Origin: Gammaproteobacteria bacterium
Lineage (GTDB): Bacteria; Pseudomonadota; Gammaproteobacteria; Pseudomonadales; Oleiphilaceae
DNA: 5,063 nucleotides
Assembly (NCBI GenBank): GCA_029268325.1
Contig: JAJUGC010000206.1
Coordinates: forward strand, 1 to 5,063
Reading direction: 5' to 3'
Positions 1 to 5,063 of the stretch are shown one piece after another. Position 1 is the first letter of the stretch. The number at the start of each line of letters is the position of its first letter. A program made the translations under genes and the position numbers. The notes beneath the pieces were generated by a model. The model was not told the DNA's origin. It was given only the letters and a program-made list of their open reading frames with translations, and ran no database searches.

Positions 1-1221
1 CTTGATCAGGTCGAAGTCGGGCGAACGGAATTCCATCCACTCCGTGCAGATCACCAGAACATCAGCCCCCTTCAGAGCCTGCTCTTTAGTGCCACAAAGG
101 GTCAGGCGCTCTTCGCCGTTATAAATCCGCTGGGTTTCTTTCATGGACTCTGGGTCGAAAGCCTGAACCCGGGCGCCTGCGGCCCACAGAGCTTCCATCA
201 GGTAGCGGCTGGGGGCTTCACGCATGTCATCCGTGTTGGGCTTGAACGCCAGGCCCCAGATCGCCACAACCTTGCCTTCCAGCTCGCCCTTGAAGAAATC
301 CCGTACCTTTTCAAACAGGCGATGTTTCTGCTTGGCGTTGACAGCCTCCACGGAGCTCAGCAGGGTCGCCTCAAAGCCAATGCTCTGGGCCGTCCGTACC
401 AGGGCCTGCACATCTTTCGGGAAGCAGGAGCCGCCGTAACCACACCCCGGATAAATAAAGTGATAACCAATACGGGGGTCGGAGCCGATTCCCAGGCGCA
501 CCGCTTCCACATCCGCCCCGACTTGCTCTGCCAGGTTGGCGATCTCATTCATAAAACTGATCTTGGTGGCCAGCATGGCGTTGGCGGCATATTTGGTCAG
601 CTCTGCGGAGCGAATATCCATGAATACCATGCGATCGTGATTGCGGTTGAAAGGCAGGTACACTTCCCGCAACATGGCGGCGGCCTTCTCACTGTCGGTA
701 CCCACTACAATCCGATCCGGCTTCATGAAGTCATTGATGGCCGCCCCCTCCTTGAGGAACTCGGGGTTGGAAACCACATCATAGGGAAGATCCGTTTCCC
801 GCTGCTTCAGCTCTTCAGCCACCACATTGCGAACCTTATCCGCCGTGCCCACCGGCACCGTGGATTTATCCACGATCACCTTATAGTCATCCATGTACTT
901 GCCGATATTGCGTGCTACCGCCAGTACATATTGCAAGTCAGCGGAGCCGTCTTCGTCGGGAGGCGTGCCCACCGCAATAAATTGCAATTCACCGTGCTTG
1001 ACCGCGGTCTCCACATCGGTGGTGAACTGCAAACGCCCCGCTTCAAAGTTATGTTTAACGATCGGCTCCAGACCCGGCTCATAGATCGGGATAATGCCGT
1101 TTTTCAGGCCTTCAATCTTTTGTTCGTCCACATCCATGCACAGCACGTGATGACCCACATCCGCCAGACACGCACCAGTGACCAACCCCACGTAACCTGT
1201 ACCAAATATCGTGATTTTCAT
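1..1221 (-). CDS. ugd: UDP-glucose 6-dehydrogenase, 3' end cut by window edge
   Basis: This cytoplasmic enzyme oxidises UDP-glucose to UDP-glucuronate with two NAD+, feeding exopolysaccharide, capsule or lipid A sugar pathways. My translation gives 407 residues from an ATG at 1221-1219 to the left edge without a stop. The family is usually about 390-450 residues, so perhaps a few dozen C-terminal residues are missing. The N-terminus carries the Rossmann nucleotide-binding motif GTGYVG (residues 7-12). The catalytic motif GCGYGGSCFPKD has its nucleophilic cysteine at residue 266 (codon 426-424). The motifs KSTVPVGT, NPEFLKEG and WGLAFKPNTDDMREAPS are all present and mark the central and C-terminal UDP-binding domains. 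The start is supported by the AAAGGA site five to ten bases upstream and by the Rossmann strand beginning at residue 2. galE ends 34 bases upstream, so the two are very probably one transcript. Ugd uses the UDP-glucose pool that GalE interconverts with UDP-galactose. The family assignment is secure; which polymer the product feeds cannot be told here. Confidence 0.97.
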   Translation of the reverse strand, partial: MKITIFGTGYVGLVTGACLADVGHHVLCMDVDEQKIEGLKNGIIPIYEPGLEPIVKHNFEAGRLQFTTDVETAVKHGELQFIAVGTPPDEDGSADLQYVLAVARNIGKYMDDYKVIVDKSTVPVGTADKVRNVVAEELKQRETDLPYDVVSNPEFLKEGAAINDFMKPDRIVVGTDSEKAAAMLREVYLPFNRNHDRMVFMDIRSAELTKYAANAMLATKISFMNEIANLAEQVGADVEAVRLGIGSDPRIGYHFIYPGCGYGGSCFPKDVQALVRTAQSIGFEATLLSSVEAVNAKQKHRLFEKVRDFFKGELEGKVVAIWGLAFKPNTDDMREAPSRYLMEALWAAGARVQAFDPESMKETQRIYNGEERLTLCGTKEQALKGADVLVICTEWMEFRSPDFDLIK

Positions 1222-1226
1222 GGTTG

Positions 1227-1232
1227 TCCTTT
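1227..1232 (-). promoter_or_regulatory. Ribosome binding site of ugd
   Basis: On the gene strand the sequence AAAGGA lies five bases before the ATG at 1221. This is a good match to the Shine-Dalgarno consensus at a workable distance, and it supports the chosen ugd start. The 34-base gap to the galE stop shows no terminator-like hairpin with a T run, which fits translation of ugd from a galE-ugd message. Confidence 0.75.
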
Positions 1233-1255
1233 GTCGTAACTTGTAAAAGTAAACG

Positions 1256-2242
1256 TTAGCTGCGTTGACGCCGTTGCCACTCGGCTTCCCACTTCAAAGC
1301 CGTACCTACAATGACATCGAGGTCATCGAAGTCTGGAATCCATCCCAGCACTTTTTTAATGCGAGAGTTCTCAGCGGTGAGTGCCGCAGGATCACCGGCC
1401 CGCCGACCACTTTCCTCTACCGGAAAATCTACACCAGACAGACGCTTGACGGCATCGATCACCTCACGCACGGTGAAGCCGCGCCCATAGCCACAGTTGA
1501 GCACCTCCGAGGCCCCTCCTTCCCGCAGGTAGTCCAGGGCAATCACGTGGGCCTTGGCCAAGTCTTCCACGTGGATATAGTCGCGGATACAGGTACCGTC
1601 ACGGGTCTCGTAATCGGTGCCGAAGATCTTCATTCCAGGGCGCACGCCGTTCACGCACTCGCAGGCCACCTTGATCAGATGGGTCGCTTCAGGCGTGGCC
1701 TGCCCAAGCTTGGCATCCGGGTTGGCACCCGCCACATTGAAATAGCGCAGGATCACATGACGCAATGAGCTGGCGTTGGACAGATCCATAATCATCCGCT
1801 CACTCATTAACTTGGACGCGCCATAGGGGTTGATCGGCGCCAGGGGCGTATCCTCGGTCAGCGACACCACATCCGGCATGCCATACACGGCAGCCGTCGA
1901 GGAGAACACCAGCTTATCCACTCCGAACTGATCCATCACACTGAGCAGGTTCAGGGTGTTACGGGTGTTATTGCTGTAATACTTGAGAGGATTTTCAACG
2001 GATTCCGGGACCACAATGTTGGCTGCAAAGTGCAATACCCCATCAAACTTGTGGCGGGCGAACACCAGCTCCAACTGATGACGGTCGGCCAGATCTCCCA
2101 GTACAAATTCACCGTGCTGAACCGCCCAGCGGTGTCCGGTCGAGAGATTGTCGTAGACCACCAGATCATGGCCGGCCTCGCCTAACTGCCTGACCACATG
2201 ACTACCAATGTAGCCAGCACCGCCTGTCACTAACAATTTCAT
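1256..2242 (-). CDS. galE: UDP-glucose 4-epimerase
   Basis: GalE interconverts UDP-glucose and UDP-galactose in the cytosol using tightly bound NAD+, linking galactose metabolism to the supply of sugars for surface glycans. The protein is 328 residues against 338 in E. coli. It is an extended short-chain dehydrogenase. The NAD-binding motif TGGAGYIGSH is at residues 6-15. SSTAAVYG (114-121) supplies the catalytic Ser/Thr, and NPYGASK (138-144) holds the catalytic Tyr140 and Lys144. RYFNVAGA (166-173), the GTCIRDYIHVEDLA segment (216-229) and RRAGDPA (280-286) form the UDP-sugar site. The reading frame stays open upstream to a TTG near 2320. The ATG at 2242 is preferred because the Rossmann fold begins directly after it and AAGGA precedes it. 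The residue aligned with the E. coli gatekeeper Tyr299 appears to be Ala287, so UDP-N-acetylhexosamines might also be accepted (inference). It is followed closely by ugd. Confidence 0.96.
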   Translation of the reverse strand: MKLLVTGGAGYIGSHVVRQLGEAGHDLVVYDNLSTGHRWAVQHGEFVLGDLADRHQLELVFARHKFDGVLHFAANIVVPESVENPLKYYSNNTRNTLNLLSVMDQFGVDKLVFSSTAAVYGMPDVVSLTEDTPLAPINPYGASKLMSERMIMDLSNASSLRHVILRYFNVAGANPDAKLGQATPEATHLIKVACECVNGVRPGMKIFGTDYETRDGTCIRDYIHVEDLAKAHVIALDYLREGGASEVLNCGYGRGFTVREVIDAVKRLSGVDFPVEESGRRAGDPAALTAENSRIKKVLGWIPDFDDLDVIVGTALKWEAEWQRRQRS

Positions 2243-2248
2243 ACTCAG

Positions 2249-2253
2249 TCCTT
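2249..2253 (-). promoter_or_regulatory. Ribosome binding site deciding the galE start
   Basis: AAGGA on the gene strand stands six bases before the ATG at 2242. The longer upstream reading frame, with a TTG at 2320, has no comparable site and would add 26 residues that match nothing in the GalE fold. This site therefore decides in favour of the 328-residue protein. Confidence 0.75.
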
Positions 2254-2300
2254 GTTTTTTATCTGATTGAGTAGCCTTTAAAAGCGTCACTCTCACCCTT

Positions 2301-2314
2301 GCTGATCCTTCAGC
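2301..2314 (-). other. Small hairpin in the galE leader
   Basis: A perfect five-base-pair inverted repeat (gctga/tcagc) with a four-base loop lies about 60 bases before the galE start. It would sit at the very 5' end of the galE leader if the promoter proposed at 2322-2350 is real. It has no T run after it, so it is not an intrinsic terminator for tadA. It is short enough to occur by chance. Confidence 0.25.
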
Positions 2315-2321
2315 CTGCAAT

Positions 2322-2350
2322 ACTATAGCTGGCTGCCTGACAGCACCACA
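2322..2350 (-). promoter_or_regulatory. Possible weak sigma70 promoter for galE-ugd
   Basis: On the gene strand TATAGT (2327-2322) matches five of six bases of the -10 consensus. A box 17 bases upstream (TGTGGT, 2350-2345) is a poor -35 match, so any promoter here would be weak or activator-dependent. The position, in the 114-base gap between the tadA stop and the galE start, is where a separate promoter would be expected. It would give a leader of roughly 70-75 bases. Read-through from tadA remains an alternative. Confidence 0.3.
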
Positions 2351-2356
2351 GCGCCT

Positions 2357-2866
2357 TTATACCCCGGCCTTACGGTTGAGGCGGCGCTCCCGGAAAAATG
2401 AACTCATCACCTCTGCACATTCCTGTGCCCGCACGCCGCTTTCAACCTCAATCCGCCAGTTCATCCAAGGCTGCTCCAACACCTGGGCACGACTCGCCAC
2501 TGCCCCGGCCTTGGGCTCGGAAGCGCCATAGATTAACTTGGAAATACGGGCATGAATCAAAGCCCCGGCACACATGGTGCAGGGTTCCAGGGTGACATAA
2601 AGCACCGCCCCCGGCATGCGATAGTTTCCGAGGCGGGCAGCGGCTTCACGCAATGCCTGGACTTCGGCGTGAGCCGTGGGATCATGAGCGGAAATGGGCC
2701 GGTTCCATCCCCGGCCAATAACTTCGCCATCGAGCACAACCAGGGCACCGACCGGAACTTCGCCGGCGGCCGCTGCCTGCTTGGCCAGTTCCAGTGCCTG
2801 CCCCATCCAGTATTCATGGTCTGGCACGGTTTCTTTGCTAGCGGCCAGTTCTTTGCCCAGGCTCAT
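2357..2866 (-). CDS. tadA: tRNA-specific adenosine deaminase
   Basis: TadA deaminates adenosine 34 to inosine in the anticodon of tRNA-Arg(ACG), letting one tRNA read CGU, CGC and CGA codons. It is normally essential and acts in the cytosol as a zinc-dependent homodimer. From the ATG at 2866 the protein has 169 residues, against 167 in E. coli. The N-terminal HEYWM lead-in (17-21) matches the family. AHAE (65-68) provides zinc ligand His66 and proton shuttle Glu68. PCTMC (95-99) provides zinc ligands Cys96 and Cys99. GWNRPI (53-58), HDPTAHAE and LEPC also match TadA rather than other cytidine or guanine deaminases. The frame is open up to a TTG at 2911, with an in-frame GTG at 2887 behind a GGAGG ten bases upstream. 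A 176-residue form therefore cannot be excluded. It follows guaA and purC on the same strand after a gap of about 170 bases, and galE comes next. Confidence 0.96.
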   Translation of the reverse strand: MSLGKELAASKETVPDHEYWMGQALELAKQAAAAGEVPVGALVVLDGEVIGRGWNRPISAHDPTAHAEVQALREAAARLGNYRMPGAVLYVTLEPCTMCAGALIHARISKLIYGASEPKAGAVASRAQVLEQPWMNWRIEVESGVRAQECAEVMSSFFRERRLNRKAGV

Positions 2867-2870
2867 CTCG

Positions 2871-2902
2871 CCCCCATTCAGTTCCACCGACTCCCATCCT
2901 CC
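2871..2902 (-). promoter_or_regulatory. Competing Shine-Dalgarno sites for tadA
   Basis: Two purine-rich sites bear on the tadA start. GGAGG (2902-2898) is the better core but lies ten bases before an in-frame GTG at 2887 and 31 bases before the ATG. GGGGG (2875-2871) lies four bases before the ATG at 2866. The ATG is preferred because the resulting length is closest to the family, but the GTG form would add only seven residues and is credible. Confidence 0.4.
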
Positions 2903-2942
2903 ACTTCGCAATGCTCATGCACTTCGAGATGCAGACGCCTTC

Positions 2943-2948
2943 AGTCAA
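2943..2948 (-). promoter_or_regulatory. Possible -35 element upstream of tadA
   Basis: TTGACT on the gene strand matches five of six bases of the sigma70 -35 consensus and lies about 77 bases before the tadA ATG. At spacings of 16-18 bases downstream I find only poor -10 candidates (for example GAAGTG). This may be chance; if real, it would be a weak internal promoter after the long hairpin. Confidence 0.15.
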
Positions 2949-2972
2949 CGATGGTGAGTCGGGCTGTTTCGT

Positions 2973-3030
2973 GGCTGCTCACTCAGGGCCGCCAGAAGTT
3001 TGGTTGCGGAGACACCCCGAGTGAGCAACC
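2973..3030 (-). repeat. Long imperfect inverted repeat (RNA hairpin) between purC and tadA
   Basis: The arms are 2973-2989 and 3014-3030, with a 24-base loop. Read as RNA from the gene strand, the 17 positions of each arm all pair: 14 Watson-Crick pairs and three G-U pairs (2975/3028, 2985/3018 and 2989/3014). On the opposite strand those three become A-C mismatches, so the structure favours the tadA-direction transcript. No T run follows, so it is not a standard intrinsic terminator. It starts ten bases after the purC stop. It could be an RNA processing or 3'-end stabilising element, a Rho-linked stop, or a member of a dispersed palindromic repeat family. The sequence does not decide between these. 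Confidence 0.7.
3002..3030 (-). other. Alternative short hairpin overlapping the long one
   Basis: A perfect six-base inverted repeat, ggttgc (3002-3007) and gcaacc (3025-3030), encloses 17 bases. Its 3025-3030 arm is also the outer part of the long hairpin arm, so the two folds exclude each other. It would form first as RNA polymerase leaves purC. The longer stem should be more stable, so this may be a folding intermediate without function. Confidence 0.3.
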
Positions 3031-3039
3031 TACAGAAAG

Positions 3040-3756
3040 TCAAACCTGGCCGATCAGCGTGGCGCACAGGGTTTCGTGATCCAGCACTTTGCCTTTCTCG
3101 TCCATCACCCGCATGGCATCCGCCGAGATTTCGTCGATAACCACAACCTCGCCGTCGACGAGGCCGAGCTCGATCTTCATATCAATCAGGGTGAGGTTCT
3201 TGTCCCGCAGGTCGGCCTCAACGATGCCGCACACGCGCCGGGTAAGGTCCTTGGCTTGCTCAAGGTGAGAACGGCCGAGGAGTCCCAGGGCGAGGATGGT
3301 GTCGTCGTTGATGAGGGGGTCGCCCCGCTCGTCGTCTTTGATGGTGATTTCGACGAGGTGATCAAGTGTCTTCTCGGATTCGCGAATGTAATTCTGGTAA
3401 CGGCGAAGGAAGCTGCCCCAGGGGCGGGTACGGCAGACAAACTCCAGGCCGCCCGTGCCGTTGATATCCTTGCCCAAGGGCTCGGCACGACGGACCTCCA
3501 TGGTGCTGTTGTCGAGGTCCACACTCACAAGGTGGGTGGGAATATCGGCGGCGTGGAGGCGCTTGAAGAAGTAATCCGTCATGGTGAGGGACTTGCGGCC
3601 CTTGCCTTCCACCTGGCCGATAACCGTGTTGGCACCCGGGTCGATAACGCCCTCCTCGCCGGTGACGTCATCCTTGAAGACGAGGAGGATATTGCCGTTC
3701 GGCAGGCCGTACACGTCTTTGGTCTTGCCCGAATAGATCTTTTCGCTAGTGTTCAT
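3040..3756 (-). CDS. purC: SAICAR synthetase (phosphoribosylaminoimidazole-succinocarboxamide synthase), divergent type
   Basis: PurC joins aspartate to CAIR with ATP to give SAICAR, a late step of de novo IMP synthesis in the cytosol. The protein has 238 residues from the ATG at 3756, close to the family's short bacterial form. The N-terminal ATP-grip segment YSGKTKDVY (8-16) is present. FVCRTRPWGSFLRRY (106-120) corresponds to VVRNRAAGSLVKRLG of E. coli, and KDDERGDP (140-147) to KNDAMHDP. TLIDMKIELG (189-198) and VIDEISADAMR (206-216) fit the second family signature and metal-binding acidic region. Residues 27-45 read FKDDVTGEEGVIDPGANTV where E. coli and Pseudomonas have a FRNDTSA...RKGMVNN stretch. 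From memory this resembles PurC forms common in Clostridia, not the usual gammaproteobacterial enzyme. An upstream TTG at 3780 with AGGA before it would add eight residues. The gene lies 75 bases after guaA, so AMP/GMP supply genes are grouped. Lysine codons are mostly AAG, as in guaA, giving no sign of recent import. Confidence 0.93.
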   Translation of the reverse strand: MNTSEKIYSGKTKDVYGLPNGNILLVFKDDVTGEEGVIDPGANTVIGQVEGKGRKSLTMTDYFFKRLHAADIPTHLVSVDLDNSTMEVRRAEPLGKDINGTGGLEFVCRTRPWGSFLRRYQNYIRESEKTLDHLVEITIKDDERGDPLINDDTILALGLLGRSHLEQAKDLTRRVCGIVEADLRDKNLTLIDMKIELGLVDGEVVVIDEISADAMRVMDEKGKVLDHETLCATLIGQV

Positions 3757-3831
3757 CTGTTTGCTCGCTGCTGATACCAAGGTTCCTGTTCGAGGCAGAA
3801 GCGCCGATTGACAGGCTCCGCCCCTGCAAAA
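3757..3831 (-). other. Spacer between guaA and purC
   Basis: The 75 bases between the guaA stop and the purC ATG contain only weak short inverted repeats (for example GGC/GCC within 3794-3805) and no T-tailed terminator. I see no convincing promoter on the gene strand. The purC ATG has only a weak GAG-type ribosome site (within GCGAG, seven bases upstream). An AGGA sits three bases before the alternative TTG at 3780. The gap fits continued transcription from guaA. Confidence 0.4.
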
Positions 3832-5061
3832 TCACTCCCACTCGATCGTGGCCGGCGGCTTGGAGGAGATATCGTAGGTCACCCGGGAAACCCCCGAGAT
3901 CTCGTTGATGATGCGGTTGGAAACTTTCTCCAGCAACTCGTAAGGCAAATGGGCCCAGCGGGCGGTCATGAAGTCCACGGTTTCCACGGCCCGCAGCGCG
4001 ATCACCCACTCATAGCGGCGGCCATCCCCTACCACACCCACCGACTTCACCGGCAAGAAAACGGCAAAGGCCTGGCTGGTCTTGTGATAGTAGTCAGCAT
4101 TGCGCAACTCTTCGATGAAGATGGCATCCGCCTCACGCAGAATGTCGGCGTATTCCCGCTTCACCTCACCCAGGATACGGACCCCCAGGCCCGGACCGGG
4201 GAACGGATGGCGGTAGACCATGTCATAGGGCAAGCCAAGCTCCAGGCCAATCTTGCGGACTTCATCCTTGAACAGTTCCCGCAGGGGCTCCACCAACTCG
4301 AACTGCATATCCTCGGGTAGTCCACCCACGTTGTGGTGGCTCTTGATCACATGGGCCTTGCCGGTCTTGGCGGCAGCGGACTCGATCACATCTGGATAGA
4401 TGGTGCCCTGGGCCAGGAACTTCACATCCTGGAGCTTGGCCGCCTCGGCATCGAACACCTCAATGAAGGTGTTGCCGATAATCTTGCGTTTTTGCTCCGG
4501 ATCGGTGACTCCTTCCAGCTTGGCGAGGAAAATGTCGGCCGCATCGGCGCGGATGACTTTCACGCCCATGTTGCGGGCAAACATGTCCATGACCTGGTCG
4601 CCTTCGTTCTTGCGCAACAGGCCGTTATCCACGAATACACAGGTCAGCTGGTCACCAATGGCACGATGCAGCAGGGCCGCGACCACGGAGGAGTCCACTC
4701 CCCCGGACAACCCCAACAGCACCTTGTTGGTGCCCACTTGATCCCGTACGCGGGCGATCAGGTCCTCGATGATGTTGGCCGGTGTCCAAAGCGCTTCACA
4801 GCCACAAATCTCCAGCAGGAAGTGCTCGAGGATCCGGCGGCCCTGCAGGGTATGGGTCACTTCAGGATGGAACTGGACACCATAGAAGAATTTCTCTTCC
4901 CAGGCCATGGCGGCAATGGGGCAGCTCGGCGTGGAAGCAATGCAAACAAACTCGGGCGGCATTTCCGCCACCTTGTCCCCATGGCTCATCCACACGTCCA
5001 GCAGGGAATCACCAGCCGGAGTCAGGTGGTCGGTAATGTCGGCCAGCAGCGGGCCCTTGGC
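3832..5061 (-). CDS. guaA: GMP synthase (glutamine-hydrolysing), 5' end cut by window edge
   Basis: GuaA converts XMP to GMP using ATP and ammonia released from glutamine, the last step of guanine nucleotide synthesis. The frame is open from the right edge; 409 codons plus a stop are visible, corresponding to about residues 117-525 of the E. coli enzyme. The end of the class I glutamine amidotransferase domain is present, with GVQFHPEVTH giving the triad His (codon 4869-4867) and Glu (4863-4861). The nucleophilic Cys lies outside the window. The ATP pyrophosphatase domain follows, with the PP-loop SGGVDSS encoded at 4707-4687. The C-terminal dimerisation domain holds HPFPGPGLGVR, the conserved SHHNVGGLP segment and the family ending KPPATIEWE just before TGA. 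The start lies beyond the window. purC follows 75 bases downstream, with no terminator seen between them. guaB is commonly just upstream of guaA in this class, but that lies outside the window. Confidence 0.98.
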   Translation of the reverse strand, partial: AKGPLLADITDHLTPAGDSLLDVWMSHGDKVAEMPPEFVCIASTPSCPIAAMAWEEKFFYGVQFHPEVTHTLQGRRILEHFLLEICGCEALWTPANIIEDLIARVRDQVGTNKVLLGLSGGVDSSVVAALLHRAIGDQLTCVFVDNGLLRKNEGDQVMDMFARNMGVKVIRADAADIFLAKLEGVTDPEQKRKIIGNTFIEVFDAEAAKLQDVKFLAQGTIYPDVIESAAAKTGKAHVIKSHHNVGGLPEDMQFELVEPLRELFKDEVRKIGLELGLPYDMVYRHPFPGPGLGVRILGEVKREYADILREADAIFIEELRNADYYHKTSQAFAVFLPVKSVGVVGDGRRYEWVIALRAVETVDFMTARWAHLPYELLEKVSNRIINEISGVSRVTYDISSKPPATIEWE

Positions 5062-5063
5062 AC

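Noticed and set aside
322..1239. A 305-codon plus-strand open frame opposite ugd
   Set aside because: The opposite strand carries complete UGDH motifs throughout. The plus-strand translation is histidine- and glutamine-rich in a way typical of reverse-complement reading and resembles no family I know.
2838..2918. A 26-codon minus-strand open frame overlapping the tadA start in another frame
   Set aside because: It has no convincing ribosome site, and its sequence is basic and low in information. It overlaps the purine-rich tadA leader, so there is nothing to support translation.
2973..3030. Integron attC site or intrinsic terminator
   Set aside because: The arms lack the attC core boxes (RYYYAAC/GTTRRRY), and no integrase or cassette is nearby. 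There is no T run after the stem in either direction, so it is not a standard intrinsic terminator.
2867..3039. Remnant of an insertion sequence that brought in purC
   Set aside because: There is no transposase fragment, no matching repeats flanking purC and no target-site duplication visible. The inverted repeat lies wholly on one side of the gene.
3076..3774. A 232-codon open frame on the plus strand covering nearly all of purC
   Set aside because: It is the antisense shadow of a clear purC. The predicted protein has no recognisable motif and no ribosome site was evident. Long antisense frames are expected in GC-rich genes with third-position bias.
3808..3813. Perfect TTGACA on the plus strand between guaA and purC
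   Set aside because: No acceptable -10 box lies 16-18 bases downstream, and no plus-strand gene follows. It is most likely a chance match.
3757..3831. Purine-responsive operator (PurR-like) or riboswitch ahead of purC
   Set aside because: I could not find a PurR-type palindrome or any conserved purine or PreQ1 riboswitch core. The spacer is too short and lacks a terminator or anti-terminator pair.

Overview
This 5,063-base window looks like an ordinary chromosomal segment of a moderately GC-rich gammaproteobacterium. The GuaA, TadA and GalE proteins read as gammaproteobacterial orthologues. A guaA-tadA neighbourhood is familiar from that class, for example in Pseudomonas. The genus cannot be fixed from the sequence alone. 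All genes lie on the minus strand, so the transcription order is right to left: guaA, purC, tadA, galE, ugd.

Right half (purine block): The 3' three quarters of guaA (GMP synthase) enter from the right edge and end at 3832. A complete short purC (SAICAR synthetase) follows after 75 bases. It is clearly not the usual Escherichia/Pseudomonas sequence type. A noncoding gap of about 170 bases follows. It encodes a long RNA hairpin that is well paired only in the transcript of the gene strand. Next comes tadA, the tRNA adenosine deaminase that makes inosine at the wobble position.

Left half (nucleotide-sugar block): After 114 bases with a possible weak promoter and a small hairpin comes galE (UDP-glucose 4-epimerase). 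Only 34 bases further on is ugd (UDP-glucose 6-dehydrogenase), which runs off the left edge. Both have good Shine-Dalgarno sites and are probably co-transcribed. Together they turn UDP-glucose into UDP-galactose and UDP-glucuronate for surface polysaccharide.

No RNA genes, insertion sequences, CRISPR arrays, phage genes or broken genes were seen. I found no evidence for a wholly new system. The two items most worth a second look are the divergent purC placed between guaA and tadA, and the strand-asymmetric 17-base-pair hairpin immediately after it.
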